A stretch of 64,000 nt of DNA from Meconema thalassinum (Eukaryota > Arthropoda > Insecta > Orthoptera > Tettigoniidae), in the NCBI GenBank assembly GCA_946902985.2, contig OX336389.2, forward strand, positions 1,290,396,792-1,290,460,791. Direction: 5' to 3'. The position numbers were made by a program, and so were the translations under genes. This document shows positions 34,854 to 43,512 of this stretch, piece after piece; the stretch's first letter is position 1; each line of letters begins with the position of its first letter. The notes under the pieces are model-generated. The model made no database searches. It was not told the DNA's origin and worked only from the letters and a program-made list of their open reading frames with translations.

Positions 34854-37800
34854 ATGTCTTTTACTGCTGCGGATACGTTAACTTGGGAGCCCCTTGAGTC
34901 TTGTTTCAAATCACGTGTGTGCTCTGGTCGTGTGGTCAATGTTAGAAAAAGTTTGATTCCCAAAGAATTTTTACAATCTTGTTTTGAAATTTTTAAAATT
35001 GAAATTTGTACAGCGCAAAGGTTGCATACGGCTTTAAAGGTGAATACAGAACTGGTGTGCGATTTCATATATAAAAAGAAGAACGTAGAGCATAAAGAGA
35101 CATTTTATATTTGCAGTAAAATGCAAGAGCTATTCATAGCCCATAATTTGGAACAGTGGTATGAAACCCACGTGGTGAATGCCTTGCTGTCAAAATTTGA
35201 TAAACTGCAACAAGGACCGAGTGGCCTTGCCTTAGACAAAATTCATTATTTGCAAATCAACATTTGTCAATTCAACCCGTTGAACGCTGGGTCTAGCTAT
35301 ATTAAAACACCACCAGCCATAGCTTCGAAAAAGGCTGTGGTCAATATAAAGAATCGTGACAATGATTGCTTTCTGTGGGCTGTGGCTGCGTACTTGCAGC
35401 CAGCTCAAGATCGTCATGTTAACAGACCAGCAAAGTACAAGGCCAAGTTTGATGAATTAAAACAAACGTTAAATTTAACTCGAGTATCGTTCCCTATGGA
35501 CTTAACCGAGATCCATAGGTTTGAACAAGACAACCAGGACTTTTCGTTCATGGTGTATGGCCTTGACGGTGATGAGATTGTGGGTCCTCTTTATGCCACA
35601 AAAGAACCGAAACGACATCACATTCATCTTTTATATTTATCTGTAGGAGAAGTGAATCACTATTGCCTCATTAAAAGCCTGAGTAGATTGCTAAGCAGTC
35701 AAATGTCCAAAGCACATGGTATAAAGCATATTTGTGACCGTTGTCTCCAATACTTTTGGACGCCTACTTCTTTGGAACGTCATAGGGTAGATTGTGTTAC
35801 TCAGGAAGCGGTGAGACTGATATTGCCACAAGGGGACAAGGCTGTGTTAAAGTTTAAGGACATTCATAAGCGTGACACTGTTCCCTATGTGGTATATGCA
35901 GATTTCGAAGCTCTCACCACACCCATGGCGGGATGTGAACCAGATCCCTCCATGAGCTCAACCACACCCATTCAAAAACATGAACCCTTTGCCATAGGAT
36001 TTAATGTGGTGTGTGCCCATGACCCCACACAATCCGTTTACAAATACCGTGAGGGGCCAGATTGTGCCAAATGGTTCTTGGATGAACTTGTCAAGTTGAC
36101 TCATGATGTACAGGAATTACTAAACCACCCAGTACCCATGAGTCTATCTCCAGAACAGCAGCAGCAGTATGAGCATGCCATGACATGCCATATTTGCGAA
36201 AAGCCACTGATCAGTGCTGAAGACACCGTTCGTGATCACTCGCACTTTACGGGGGAGTTTCGTGGAGCTGCGCATAGTAAATGCAACTTGAACTTTCCAG
36301 CTCCTCGCTTCATCAGTGTCTTTTTCCACAATCTGGCAAATTATGACATTCAGTTTTTGATTCGTGAATTGGGCCATGTTAACAAGGGCTCGTTTACCAT
36401 TATTCCCCAAAACCATGAGCGTTTTACAGCCCTGACATGGTGGTTGGGCGACTTTAGCATTCGATTTTTGGATTCCTTTAAGTTTATGGCATCCTCGCTA
36501 GACAGCCTTGTGAATGGCTTGAATGAGGAGGAATTAAAAAATACTAGAATACATTTTAACGATCCAGAGCAATTTCAGTTGTGCATTCGGAAAGGTATAT
36601 TCCCGTATGATTTCTGCAATAGCTGGGACGTGTTAAAGCAAAGAAAACTCCCTCCACAAGAGAAATTTTACTCGAAACTAACACGCAGTACCGTTTCCGA
36701 TGAAGACTATGCACATGCATGTCAAGTTTGGCGAGTGTTTGGCATGAACACGCTAAGTGAATATGCTTTGCATTACCTAAAACTGGATGTATTGCTGCTC
36801 ACTGATGTGTTTGAAAAATTCCGTAACTTGTGTCAACACATTTACGGTCTTGACCCGGCTCACTATTACACGAGTCCTGGACTCTCGTTCGATGCCGCTT
36901 TGAAATACACTCAAGTGGAATTGGATTTACTCACTGATGTAGACATGGTTCTATTTTTTGAAAAGGGCATTCGTGGCGGCTTTGTGTCACTTAACCAGCG
37001 CCATGCTGAAGCGAACAATGTCTACATGCCTGATTATTCACCAGACAAACCAGAATCGTACTTAATGTACTATGACGTGAATAATTTGTACGGTTACGCC
37101 ATGAGTCAGCCTTTGCCCTATGGGAAGTTTGCTTGGCTGACAGACAAACAAGTGTCAGAATTTCATGTGAACATGGCTAGCCAAGAAACAGGCCGTGGAT
37201 ATGTGCTAGAAGTGGATATTGAATATCCCTCATCCTTGTATGATGAACATGCCGATTTCCCATTCTGTCTTGAGCAAATGGTTCCCCCTGACAGTAAAGT
37301 GAAAATTGAAAAACTCATGGGCACACTTTACAACAAAAATCGGTATGTGCTACATATCCAAATGTTGATGCAATGCCTCGCCCAAGGCTTAGTGTTGAAG
37401 AAAATCCACAGGGGTATTTCTTTTGCTCAAAAAGCATGGCTTGAGCCATACATGCGACTCAACACAGAGCACCGACAAATGGCAACACAGCAGTTTGAAA
37501 TTAATTTTTTTAAATTAATGAACAACTGCATCTATGGCAAGTCCATGGAGAATGTCCGCAAATACCGTGACATTAAATTGGTCAATGTCTGGGAGGGACG
37601 GTGGGGTGCCCGGCGGTACATTGCCAAGCCAAATTTCAAATCGATCAAAATTATCGATGAGGATTTGGCTACTATTGAAATGAGTAAGACCAGCGTGACC
37701 ATGGATAAGCCCATTTACTTGGGTCAAGTCATTTTAGACTTTTCTAAATCGGTCATGTATCGATTCCACTATGAGTTTGCGAAACGCCATTTTGAGGACG

Positions 37801-38300
37801 TCTCTCTTTTGTATATGGACACGGACTCATTCATTTACCACATTCGCCACTGCAACCCCTATGACGTCATGAGGCAACATAGTGACTGGTTCGACACCTC
37901 TTGCTATAGCGCTGACAACGTGTTTCAGCTGCCCATAAAAAACAAGAAGGAAATGGGCGTTTTAAAAGATGAATGCGGTGATTCCATTATGACGGAATTC
38001 GTAGGTTTGGCTTCGAAAATGTATGCTTACCGCACACTCGATTGTAAGGAAGCCAAAAGAGCAAAAGGTGTAGGTAGGGCAGTGGTAAAATCGCTACGTG
38101 TAGACGATTACTTAGCGGTTTTACGCACTGGCAAAGCTATGTCTCATACACAGTGCAGGATACAATCCAGCAACCATCATTTGTATCTTGTGGAACAGAG
38201 AAAACGCACCCTCGCCTCCATGGATAACAAGCGTGTGTGGGCTGATGACCTGCTCACTAGCCTGCCCTGGGGTTATGATCGCAACGAGGAGGAGGTGTGA
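34854..38300 (+). CDS. polB: Protein-primed family B DNA polymerase
   Basis: 1,148 residues, normal for animal Polintons; replicates the element using a terminal protein as primer. Exonuclease motifs: Exo I YADFEA (D350, E352), Exo II HNLANYD (492-498), Exo III YLKLD (641-645). Polymerase motifs: A YYDVNNLYGYAM (D741), B KLMNNCIYGK (887-896), C YMDTDS (987-992), and KMY (1055-1057). Before Exo II sits a zinc-binding HNH/endonuclease VII-like insert (C445, C448, RDHSHFTG, C477). The N-terminal region (160-275) has NDCFLWAV and NHYCLI, a Cys/His pair resembling OTU-type cysteine peptidases, then a C2H2-like finger (C294, C297, H310, C314). All catalytic residues are present and the frame is open, so it may be active. 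The start is the first ATG after the TATA box in this frame. Confidence 0.97.
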   Translation: MSFTAADTLTWEPLESCFKSRVCSGRVVNVRKSLIPKEFLQSCFEIFKIEICTAQRLHTALKVNTELVCDFIYKKKNVEHKETFYICSKMQELFIAHNLEQWYETHVVNALLSKFDKLQQGPSGLALDKIHYLQINICQFNPLNAGSSYIKTPPAIASKKAVVNIKNRDNDCFLWAVAAYLQPAQDRHVNRPAKYKAKFDELKQTLNLTRVSFPMDLTEIHRFEQDNQDFSFMVYGLDGDEIVGPLYATKEPKRHHIHLLYLSVGEVNHYCLIKSLSRLLSSQMSKAHGIKHICDRCLQYFWTPTSLERHRVDCVTQEAVRLILPQGDKAVLKFKDIHKRDTVPYVVYADFEALTTPMAGCEPDPSMSSTTPIQKHEPFAIGFNVVCAHDPTQSVYKYREGPDCAKWFLDELVKLTHDVQELLNHPVPMSLSPEQQQQYEHAMTCHICEKPLISAEDTVRDHSHFTGEFRGAAHSKCNLNFPAPRFISVFFHNLANYDIQFLIRELGHVNKGSFTIIPQNHERFTALTWWLGDFSIRFLDSFKFMASSLDSLVNGLNEEELKNTRIHFNDPEQFQLCIRKGIFPYDFCNSWDVLKQRKLPPQEKFYSKLTRSTVSDEDYAHACQVWRVFGMNTLSEYALHYLKLDVLLLTDVFEKFRNLCQHIYGLDPAHYYTSPGLSFDAALKYTQVELDLLTDVDMVLFFEKGIRGGFVSLNQRHAEANNVYMPDYSPDKPESYLMYYDVNNLYGYAMSQPLPYGKFAWLTDKQVSEFHVNMASQETGRGYVLEVDIEYPSSLYDEHADFPFCLEQMVPPDSKVKIEKLMGTLYNKNRYVLHIQMLMQCLAQGLVLKKIHRGISFAQKAWLEPYMRLNTEHRQMATQQFEINFFKLMNNCIYGKSMENVRKYRDIKLVNVWEGRWGARRYIAKPNFKSIKIIDEDLATIEMSKTSVTMDKPIYLGQVILDFSKSVMYRFHYEFAKRHFEDVSLLYMDTDSFIYHIRHCNPYDVMRQHSDWFDTSCYSADNVFQLPIKNKKEMGVLKDECGDSIMTEFVGLASKMYAYRTLDCKEAKRAKGVGRAVVKSLRVDDYLAVLRTGKAMSHTQCRIQSSNHHLYLVEQRKRTLASMDNKRVWADDLLTSLPWGYDRNEEEV

Positions 38301-39386
38301 TTTCACTGTTTAATCGTTTATGGGACATGGCTTTTTGTAACTTGTAGATTTAGAATTTTGTAAATATTGGTTTCTGTCATTGTAAATAGTAGATTTTGTA
38401 AATAGTGACAATTCACTTGGACCTTTTGCTCTTTAAAAAAGTTGTGTGCAACCTTATTTTTTAAAAATTTTTTGATTGGTAAATAGTGTGATTCTTTTAA
38501 CGCTGTACAAAATTGATTTTTTTGTAAATATGAAATAAGTAAGATTTTTAGTAACTTTAATAACTAGTATTTAATTATTTTTTGAAATAGTAAAATGGTA
38601 AACTAAAAAAAGTTCTTTTGGGATGAGTGTACATGTCAAGAATGTGCTTTTGGGAATAAATAAAGTGGTTGTGTTTGTTCCCAAAGACAGGTGTGAATGT
38701 ATGACTGGAGAGAGAAAACTGGTGTGTATGATTGACCAGAGCAAACACGGTGAGGTAGGGTGGGTGGGTGGGGAGGGGGTAAATGGTCACTTATATAGTC
38801 ATTTTGTTTTCAATAGTTTTGTTTTTTCATTGAAATGTGGCAGACAATAGACATTATTTTTTAAAAACAGTCTTACCTGCAGTAGTCGTAGACCTCGACG
38901 TTTCTCCAAACACGCATCAGCACATTGCAGTATTATCAAGGTCAAGCACTTGCATCAACATCATTGTCAAATCTCAACTTTCGACATACACCAAATGGAA
39001 AAATGTGAAAACAGCAAAATGGAAATTCCATGTTTCCATATCACCAAAACAGCAAAACTTAAAATGGACATTTTAAAAAACTGGAAATGGGCATGTGTGA
39101 AATTTGAAAATTCAAAAACTTTAAACGGTCATTGTTTAAAAAGTGTCATCAGCAAAATGGAAAAATCCATATCATCAAAATGAACGTTTTCAAAAACTGT
39201 AAATTGCAAATTAGCAAAATGGCAATGTGTGAAATGTGAAAATGAGAAATCAGCCATCAACATCATGGTTTTTTATAAATAAAAACACAAAACATCGTGC
39301 TCTGGAAAACTTTTGTTTTTATTTCATAGTCATAGTGAATTGACAAAAGAAAAATAGAATACAAACAAATCCCAATTCCTCACTCC
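38301..39386. other. Noncoding gap between convergent Polinton transcripts
   Basis: AATAAATAAA near 38654-38663 can end the polymerase transcript. TTTATT near 39318-39323 (AATAAA on the minus strand) can end the minus-strand transcripts. In between are degenerate AGCAAAATGG-type A-rich repeats (about 38990-39250). The small frames 38623-39183 and 38575-38790 have low complexity and look accidental. No gene called. Confidence 0.6.
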
Positions 39387-39848
39387 TCAATGTTTATGTC
39401 CATGCATCATCAACTTTCCTTTCATAGCACTCATGACAATTAGGGCTGCCATCCTTTCACCCACTGAGGCATCATTGGATGTGAAACGTTGTTTAGCTTT
39501 CTTCAATAACAATTTATCTGCCACATGTCTTAAACCAGGATGACTATGGCGATAAGAAAGGTCATGTTCCTTGCATGCTTGATTCAAAAGATTAATGGGT
39601 ACATCACCACGTTGTAAACGTTTTTCGAGACGAGTTCCAGGGCCGCAAAAACGATAACCTGGAAGATGGATTTCGAAAGGTAAGTATTGAATCACTTTGT
39701 CAATGACGCCATTGCCAGTACAGGTCTGGCATATCCTTTTCCATCGATGGTAAGAAGGTTTGGTCTTCCTCCTCCTCTGTGGACGATGTTTGTGTTTGTT
39801 GTTGTTGTTGCTTTTTCTCGCCATGACACCCGTGGAATGATTCAACAA
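39387..39848 (-). CDS. Virion-type phospholipase A2 domain protein
   Basis: Up to 153 residues; the second ATG (residue 9, at 39824) may be the real start. After a Lys/Arg-rich N-terminus comes LPGYRFCGPGT (63-72), the Ca2+-binding loop, and then CKEHDLSY (92-99), with the catalytic His95-Asp96 pair. This is the arrangement of the PLA2 domain in parvovirus VP1, which opens endosomal membranes during entry. PLA2-bearing proteins have also been noted in adintovirus-type elements. It lacks a secretion signal, as expected for a capsid-borne enzyme. It overlaps the upstream ORF by 149 bases in a different frame, at a CAA/AAC-repeat stretch, so the two may be expressed by frameshift or leaky scanning. 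Enzyme activity is inferred from motifs. Confidence 0.8.
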   Translation of the reverse strand: MLNHSTGVMARKSNNNNKHKHRPQRRRKTKPSYHRWKRICQTCTGNGVIDKVIQYLPFEIHLPGYRFCGPGTRLEKRLQRGDVPINLLNQACKEHDLSYRHSHPGLRHVADKLLLKKAKQRFTSNDASVGERMAALIVMSAMKGKLMMHGHKH

Positions 39849-40167
39849 AGTCTTTACATGGACTCTTATGACCGTGATACAGTTTCACTAGCTGGCAAGT
39901 CGCACACTGACGCATAGACGGTATTTTTGCCATGGCCACTTGCTTATGGTGATCGTAATCCGTACAGGGTTGCAATTCACTCAACACAGGGTCTTGAGTC
40001 CATGATTTTGGTACATGTTGCCAGATTTCTTTGACCGCGTTGGCAGCCACATAATAAATGAACGACTTGGGCAGCGCCAAGAGTTCCTCTTTGGTAAAAC
40101 TGTCTAGTTTCTTTTTGCACACAAAGAACTTGCCGATGGCTTTGTCCGTAGCATTGCCTTTCTCCAT
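39700..40167 (-). CDS. Polinton orphan protein, Cys/His-rich with acidic tail
   Basis: 155 residues, not recognised. N-terminal half is helical in character (FTKEELLALPKSFIYYVAAN, then VKEIWQHVP). The centre has CATCQ...H-H-SPC...H-C-H, which could bind zinc. The C-terminus has Q5 and EEEED runs. It precedes the PLA2 ORF and overlaps it by 149 bases. A 21-base gap separates it from the 192-residue gene upstream. The position within the minus-strand block suggests a late, virion-related or accessory role. That is inference from position only. Confidence 0.6.
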   Translation of the reverse strand: MEKGNATDKAIGKFFVCKKKLDSFTKEELLALPKSFIYYVAANAVKEIWQHVPKSWTQDPVLSELQPCTDYDHHKQVAMAKIPSMRQCATCQLVKLYHGHKSPCKDFVESFHGCHGEKKQQQQQTQTSSTEEEEDQTFLPSMEKDMPDLYWQWRH

Positions 40168-40188
40168 GGTATCACGTGCTGTAGATGT

Positions 40189-40767
40189 TTACACGTCGCT
40201 TGTAGAAATCTCACTGACGTCATTCACAGGTAAATCTTGAGTTATAATTTTGTTCAACAACTCCCAGCAGGCATGAGTGGTTAACCAATGAAAGAGATGC
40301 CACGCATGCGATAGGGCTGTATGGGTAATGTTGCCACAGGAACAAGTATCCATGAGCGTTTGCAGGGAGGGGCAGCCCAACTCCATGAGGTCGATACATT
40401 GACAGTAAGACGCCAAAAATGGTTGCAACCATTGACGTTTTTCATTACCTTTCACAAATACCACATTGGCCGAGGACAAGTGTGCTTTCATGACCACGTC
40501 CAAATATTTATAGGAAATGGTTCCCTGATTCCAGTCTAGTTGTCTATGATTTTCAATCCACTGGGTTTGTTTACGGTCTTTTTCACACAATAAATCAAAA
40601 GCATGGGGTGGTTTAAATAGCAAATGCGTAGCTTGCGATATCCAAAACGTGGTACAATCGATCATGGCCACTTGTTTAAATATAAATTTGTTGTCACCAA
40701 TTTTAAACCCTTGGCAATCCACAATGAGTGTGCGCAACATGTTGACGCTTGCCTGGACCGAGTTCAA
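40189..40767 (-). CDS. Polinton orphan protein with DCQGF and VFVKGNEK motifs
   Basis: 192 residues, function unknown. An N-terminal strand ending in an acidic residue (LIVDCQGFKIGDNKFIFKQ) is followed by FKPPHAFDLL, a VVFVKGNEKRQWL segment, and DLMELGCPSL with CSCGN-TH-ALSHAWHLFHWL. The alternation of strands with conserved acid and K/E residues is compatible with an RNase H-like or PIN-like nuclease fold, but a canonical DxE motif is not there, so I do not assign activity. Frame intact; upstream gap of 114 bases to the BIR gene may carry its own promoter. Confidence 0.65.
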   Translation of the reverse strand: MNSVQASVNMLRTLIVDCQGFKIGDNKFIFKQVAMIDCTTFWISQATHLLFKPPHAFDLLCEKDRKQTQWIENHRQLDWNQGTISYKYLDVVMKAHLSSANVVFVKGNEKRQWLQPFLASYCQCIDLMELGCPSLQTLMDTCSCGNITHTALSHAWHLFHWLTTHACWELLNKIITQDLPVNDVSEISTSDV

Positions 40768-40881
40768 CTGACGACTGACTGACGATCAGGTGTGATCATG
40801 ACATGGACTTACCTGCCATGCTAGTTTCAAATTAAGGTTAGGGTAGGACAGGGGGGACATGCAAAAATTAGAATTTAAGAA

Positions 40882-41418
40882 TTACATCATTTTATTATCA
40901 TAACACGTCTTACAGGCTTTTCTCATTTTAGGATAAGGACGATAGCAACTGATACAGCAATATAGTCTCTTGTGTTTGTAACGTCCATAACACCGATGAT
41001 GTCCCAATGTCTCTAAACTAGGCGTTTTTGATGGTGAGCTGCTCACCGAAGCACCATGGATACCATACGGCCCACATGTATCGTAACTTGTATTTTTTTC
41101 ATCACCCAGAGACACAAGTGAGGGATAGCTTGAATGACAGGGTATATTTCCCACTTTCATTCTGCACAGGTAGGGGCAGGTGGGTGACCAGCGTTGATGT
41201 TCCTGCATGGGTTCATCGCCCTCCTGCCATTGGTCTATGATGATGGGACAAAAGGCACATTTCACTTCATCTCTTGTTTTTAAATAGTAGAATCCAGCGG
41301 CCGCCAAGGCTTGAGGGTTTATGAAAGGCACTGGCCATGTGGCAAAAGTCTTGAAACGTTGTTCCTCAGAGTTTAAATTCATGGATGTAACGTCTCTTGA
41401 GGCTTTAAAGCAAGACAT
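40882..41418 (-). CDS. BIR-domain (IAP-like) protein of the Polinton
   Basis: 178 residues. Residues 21-84 are a single BIR domain: RFKTFATWP, LAAAGFYYLKTRDEVKCAFC (C54, C57), W-EGDEPMQEH (H74), and C81 after SPT. The zinc ligands C-x2-C, H and C are all present, with the GF and W positions of the family. No RING finger; a short Cys-rich tail (CYGRY, CCISCY, CKTCY) could bind a second zinc. BIR proteins of baculoviruses and insects inhibit caspases, so this is a plausible anti-apoptotic accessory gene, perhaps captured from a host. Only the fold is directly supported. It lies directly downstream of the major capsid gene. Confidence 0.9.
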   Translation of the reverse strand: MSCFKASRDVTSMNLNSEEQRFKTFATWPVPFINPQALAAAGFYYLKTRDEVKCAFCPIIIDQWQEGDEPMQEHQRWSPTCPYLCRMKVGNIPCHSSYPSLVSLGDEKNTSYDTCGPYGIHGASVSSSPSKTPSLETLGHHRCYGRYKHKRLYCCISCYRPYPKMRKACKTCYDNKMM

Positions 41419-41451
41419 GACTGAGCGACTTAACGTGGGTTGAGCTGTTAT

Positions 41452-42669
41452 TTATACACTCGTCACTTGGTTGGACAGTGGATAATAGTTGACTTGTTTG
41501 TGATGAATAATCAGACAGTAGGCCGTCGTATTGGCTGGTACATTGTCATGCGTTTCAAAATCTAGTCGAATGTCGATATTGGATGGCTTGACAGACTCTT
41601 CCAGGTAAGAACAGTCAAAAACAATCAGTGGTGCTCTTGCCTTAAACGCTTGGGGTAGTAGCATGGGGCCGTTCTCTTTTTGATAATACGACCATCGAAA
41701 TTTAGAAAACAAGTCGTACAGGGGGCCAAACTTATTTTTTGAAAAATCCAAATCCAGTCCTTCATAGGGAAACACAGCTCCGTTGAGGAAAAGACGTGCA
41801 TTTCTCAATTGCAGGTGATCAAATTGCGTGGCATCTTTGGTTTGTTGATACTTGCGATTCGTTTGAAAACCCACGATCAGGTAGAGAGGTCTCTCTGTAT
41901 AGCGAGCTGTTTTTACAGACCAACTGTGTGTGTTGGTGGTGGGCAATAGCGGATACTCATGGAGTGCCCAGCTTCTAAATTCCATGGGTAGAGGCATATC
42001 TCTCTTTACCATCTTGAGTATGTCCAGTTTTTTGCTATCGTTAAGGGTCACATGAGGCACTTTCCATAGCAAGCGTTGTAGTTGAACTTTTGAATCGATG
42101 GGGGCATTGTCAGCTCCCTTGAGTGCATTATTATCACTCCTGTCTCTCACCAGATAAAGCACTTGCCTTGCGTTGACCACAATGCGTTGGTGATCTTCGG
42201 CAAAGCCTAAAATCAGTTTAAGAGGTAAATATCCAGTAAAGGTTCCATCGGTGTGTACCATCCAGTCATTGGTCGAGTCAGGACACCAACCTGCCATGCA
42301 AAGTGTTTTACCTTCTTCCTCACTATAAGAGGGGTATAGTTTCATGACACTGGAAATGCCCACATTTCGAGTGCTATCCACCACGATATCGTTAATGACA
42401 TACCGCACTTCAGAAAACAGAAAGGCTAAACCATGGTTGGCCAACTTGGATGTGGTAGGTGTAGAGCCATCGGCTTTGGTGAGCCGACCTTCAATTTGAA
42501 TGACACTTTCATGCGGTAGGGTGTAAATATCTTGGTTGTTGATAACAAATTGAATTTCATCATTGTTATTGAGTCCAGGTGTTTGAGCTTGATAGGAATG
42601 GAGATCAATTCTTACCACTCCTGGTTGCTCTTCGATGTGGTTCGCTATCTCTAGGATAGAATTCATCAT
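41452..42669 (-). CDS. MCP: Major capsid protein, double jelly-roll type
   Basis: 405 residues, close to the usual size of Polinton and adintovirus hexon-like proteins. Family signatures include NNDEIQFVINNQDIYTLPHE near the N-terminus, AFLFSEVRYVINDI, TRNVGISS, LPLKLILGFAEDHQRIV, and the C-terminal RLDFETHDNVPANTTAYCLI. Known structures of the family are trimers that form a pseudo-hexagonal capsid shell; here the fold is by family recognition, not visible motifs. Located between the minor capsid/small ORF and the BIR gene, co-oriented with all virion genes. It starts MMNS inside the preceding small ORF (65-base overlap). Frame intact. Confidence 0.9.
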   Translation of the reverse strand: MMNSILEIANHIEEQPGVVRIDLHSYQAQTPGLNNNDEIQFVINNQDIYTLPHESVIQIEGRLTKADGSTPTTSKLANHGLAFLFSEVRYVINDIVVDSTRNVGISSVMKLYPSYSEEEGKTLCMAGWCPDSTNDWMVHTDGTFTGYLPLKLILGFAEDHQRIVVNARQVLYLVRDRSDNNALKGADNAPIDSKVQLQRLLWKVPHVTLNDSKKLDILKMVKRDMPLPMEFRSWALHEYPLLPTTNTHSWSVKTARYTERPLYLIVGFQTNRKYQQTKDATQFDHLQLRNARLFLNGAVFPYEGLDLDFSKNKFGPLYDLFSKFRWSYYQKENGPMLLPQAFKARAPLIVFDCSYLEESVKPSNIDIRLDFETHDNVPANTTAYCLIIHHKQVNYYPLSNQVTSV

Positions 42670-42793
42670 GAGGGTTGACGTGGTAACCCAAATGCTGTAA
42701 AATCTGCTTGTTCTGAGATGTTAACGTGTATTCACGTGGCAAACAACTAACACCATTCCTAGACGGTGTTGTTGTTTTATACACAAACTTCAT
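42605..42793 (-). CDS. Small basic ORF between the two capsid genes
   Basis: 62 residues, unknown. Its ATG overlaps the minor-capsid stop in an ATGA arrangement (42790-42793), and its 3' end overlaps the start of the major capsid gene by 65 bases. Composition is polar and basic with RRATRSGK at the end. Could be a real linker gene read by termination-reinitiation or an accidental frame; the tight spacing is the only support. Confidence 0.4.
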   Translation of the reverse strand: MKFVYKTTTPSRNGVSCLPREYTLTSQNKQILQHLGYHVNPHDEFYPRDSEPHRRATRSGKN

Positions 42794-43512
42794 AGTGGCT
42801 TTAGCACCAACTTGTAAGTCACTGGTGTGGTAGAATCTAGATCAATGAGTTGTTGATCTCTATTGATCAGTCTTAATGTTATATTACTAATACTATCAAC
42901 AGCCACAGCATGAAAAAGCACCACTGGAGGGTTTTCACGAATAATATAGCCATTGGGCGATGTCACAATAAAGTCATAAAGTGAATGCGATGGTTCTTGA
43001 TTGGTGTACACTTGGCTAATAATATTACACGTCACCGACACATGATGGTCCTCAATGAATTTCACTTCATGGTCTGATTCATGTTTTTTGTTGGGCTCCA
43101 ACACACGTGGTTTAAATCCTAGTAATGGGCCAATGGAATCGGGGTGTGTTTTAAAGTCAACGTTGAATGAGGAGAAAATACTGCAGCGATGAGTGTTGGT
43201 ATTTCCTACAAGTTCAAACTTGTGCGTTCCGTCGAGAAATGACTTTAAACCATATTGATTGATCAACACCACATAAATGTGTTCATAAATGTCATCGGTC
43301 GTGTATCCACCAGAGTTCAAGGTGAGCACAGAATCATCATAGTAAAACTTGTTGTTCACATTTTCACGTATGTTGTATATTCGATTGTATGTTTCAAGAG
43401 AAACAAGTCCTAAACCATAGGGTTTTTCACTCAATTCGATAGGCGGGTAAAAGTCTAGGCTGACTTCAGGTCCACGTCCATGCACTGTAAACGTTTTACT
43501 TTCTGCCGACAT
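42790..43512 (-). CDS. mCP: Minor capsid (penton-like) protein, single jelly-roll type
   Basis: 240 residues. Family-type features include the central LLGFKPRVLEPNKKHESDHEV segment, VSVTCNIISQVYTN, and the late LRLINRDQQLIDLD...TYKLVLKPL. In related elements this protein forms the capsid vertices next to the double jelly-roll protein. The start overlaps the end of the protease gene by 17 bases, in line with a compact late transcription block. Frame intact. The assignment rests on family pattern and position. Confidence 0.85.
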   Translation of the reverse strand: MSAESKTFTVHGRGPEVSLDFYPPIELSEKPYGLGLVSLETYNRIYNIRENVNNKFYYDDSVLTLNSGGYTTDDIYEHIYVVLINQYGLKSFLDGTHKFELVGNTNTHRCSIFSSFNVDFKTHPDSIGPLLGFKPRVLEPNKKHESDHEVKFIEDHHVSVTCNIISQVYTNQEPSHSLYDFIVTSPNGYIIRENPPVVLFHAVAVDSISNITLRLINRDQQLIDLDSTTPVTYKLVLKPL

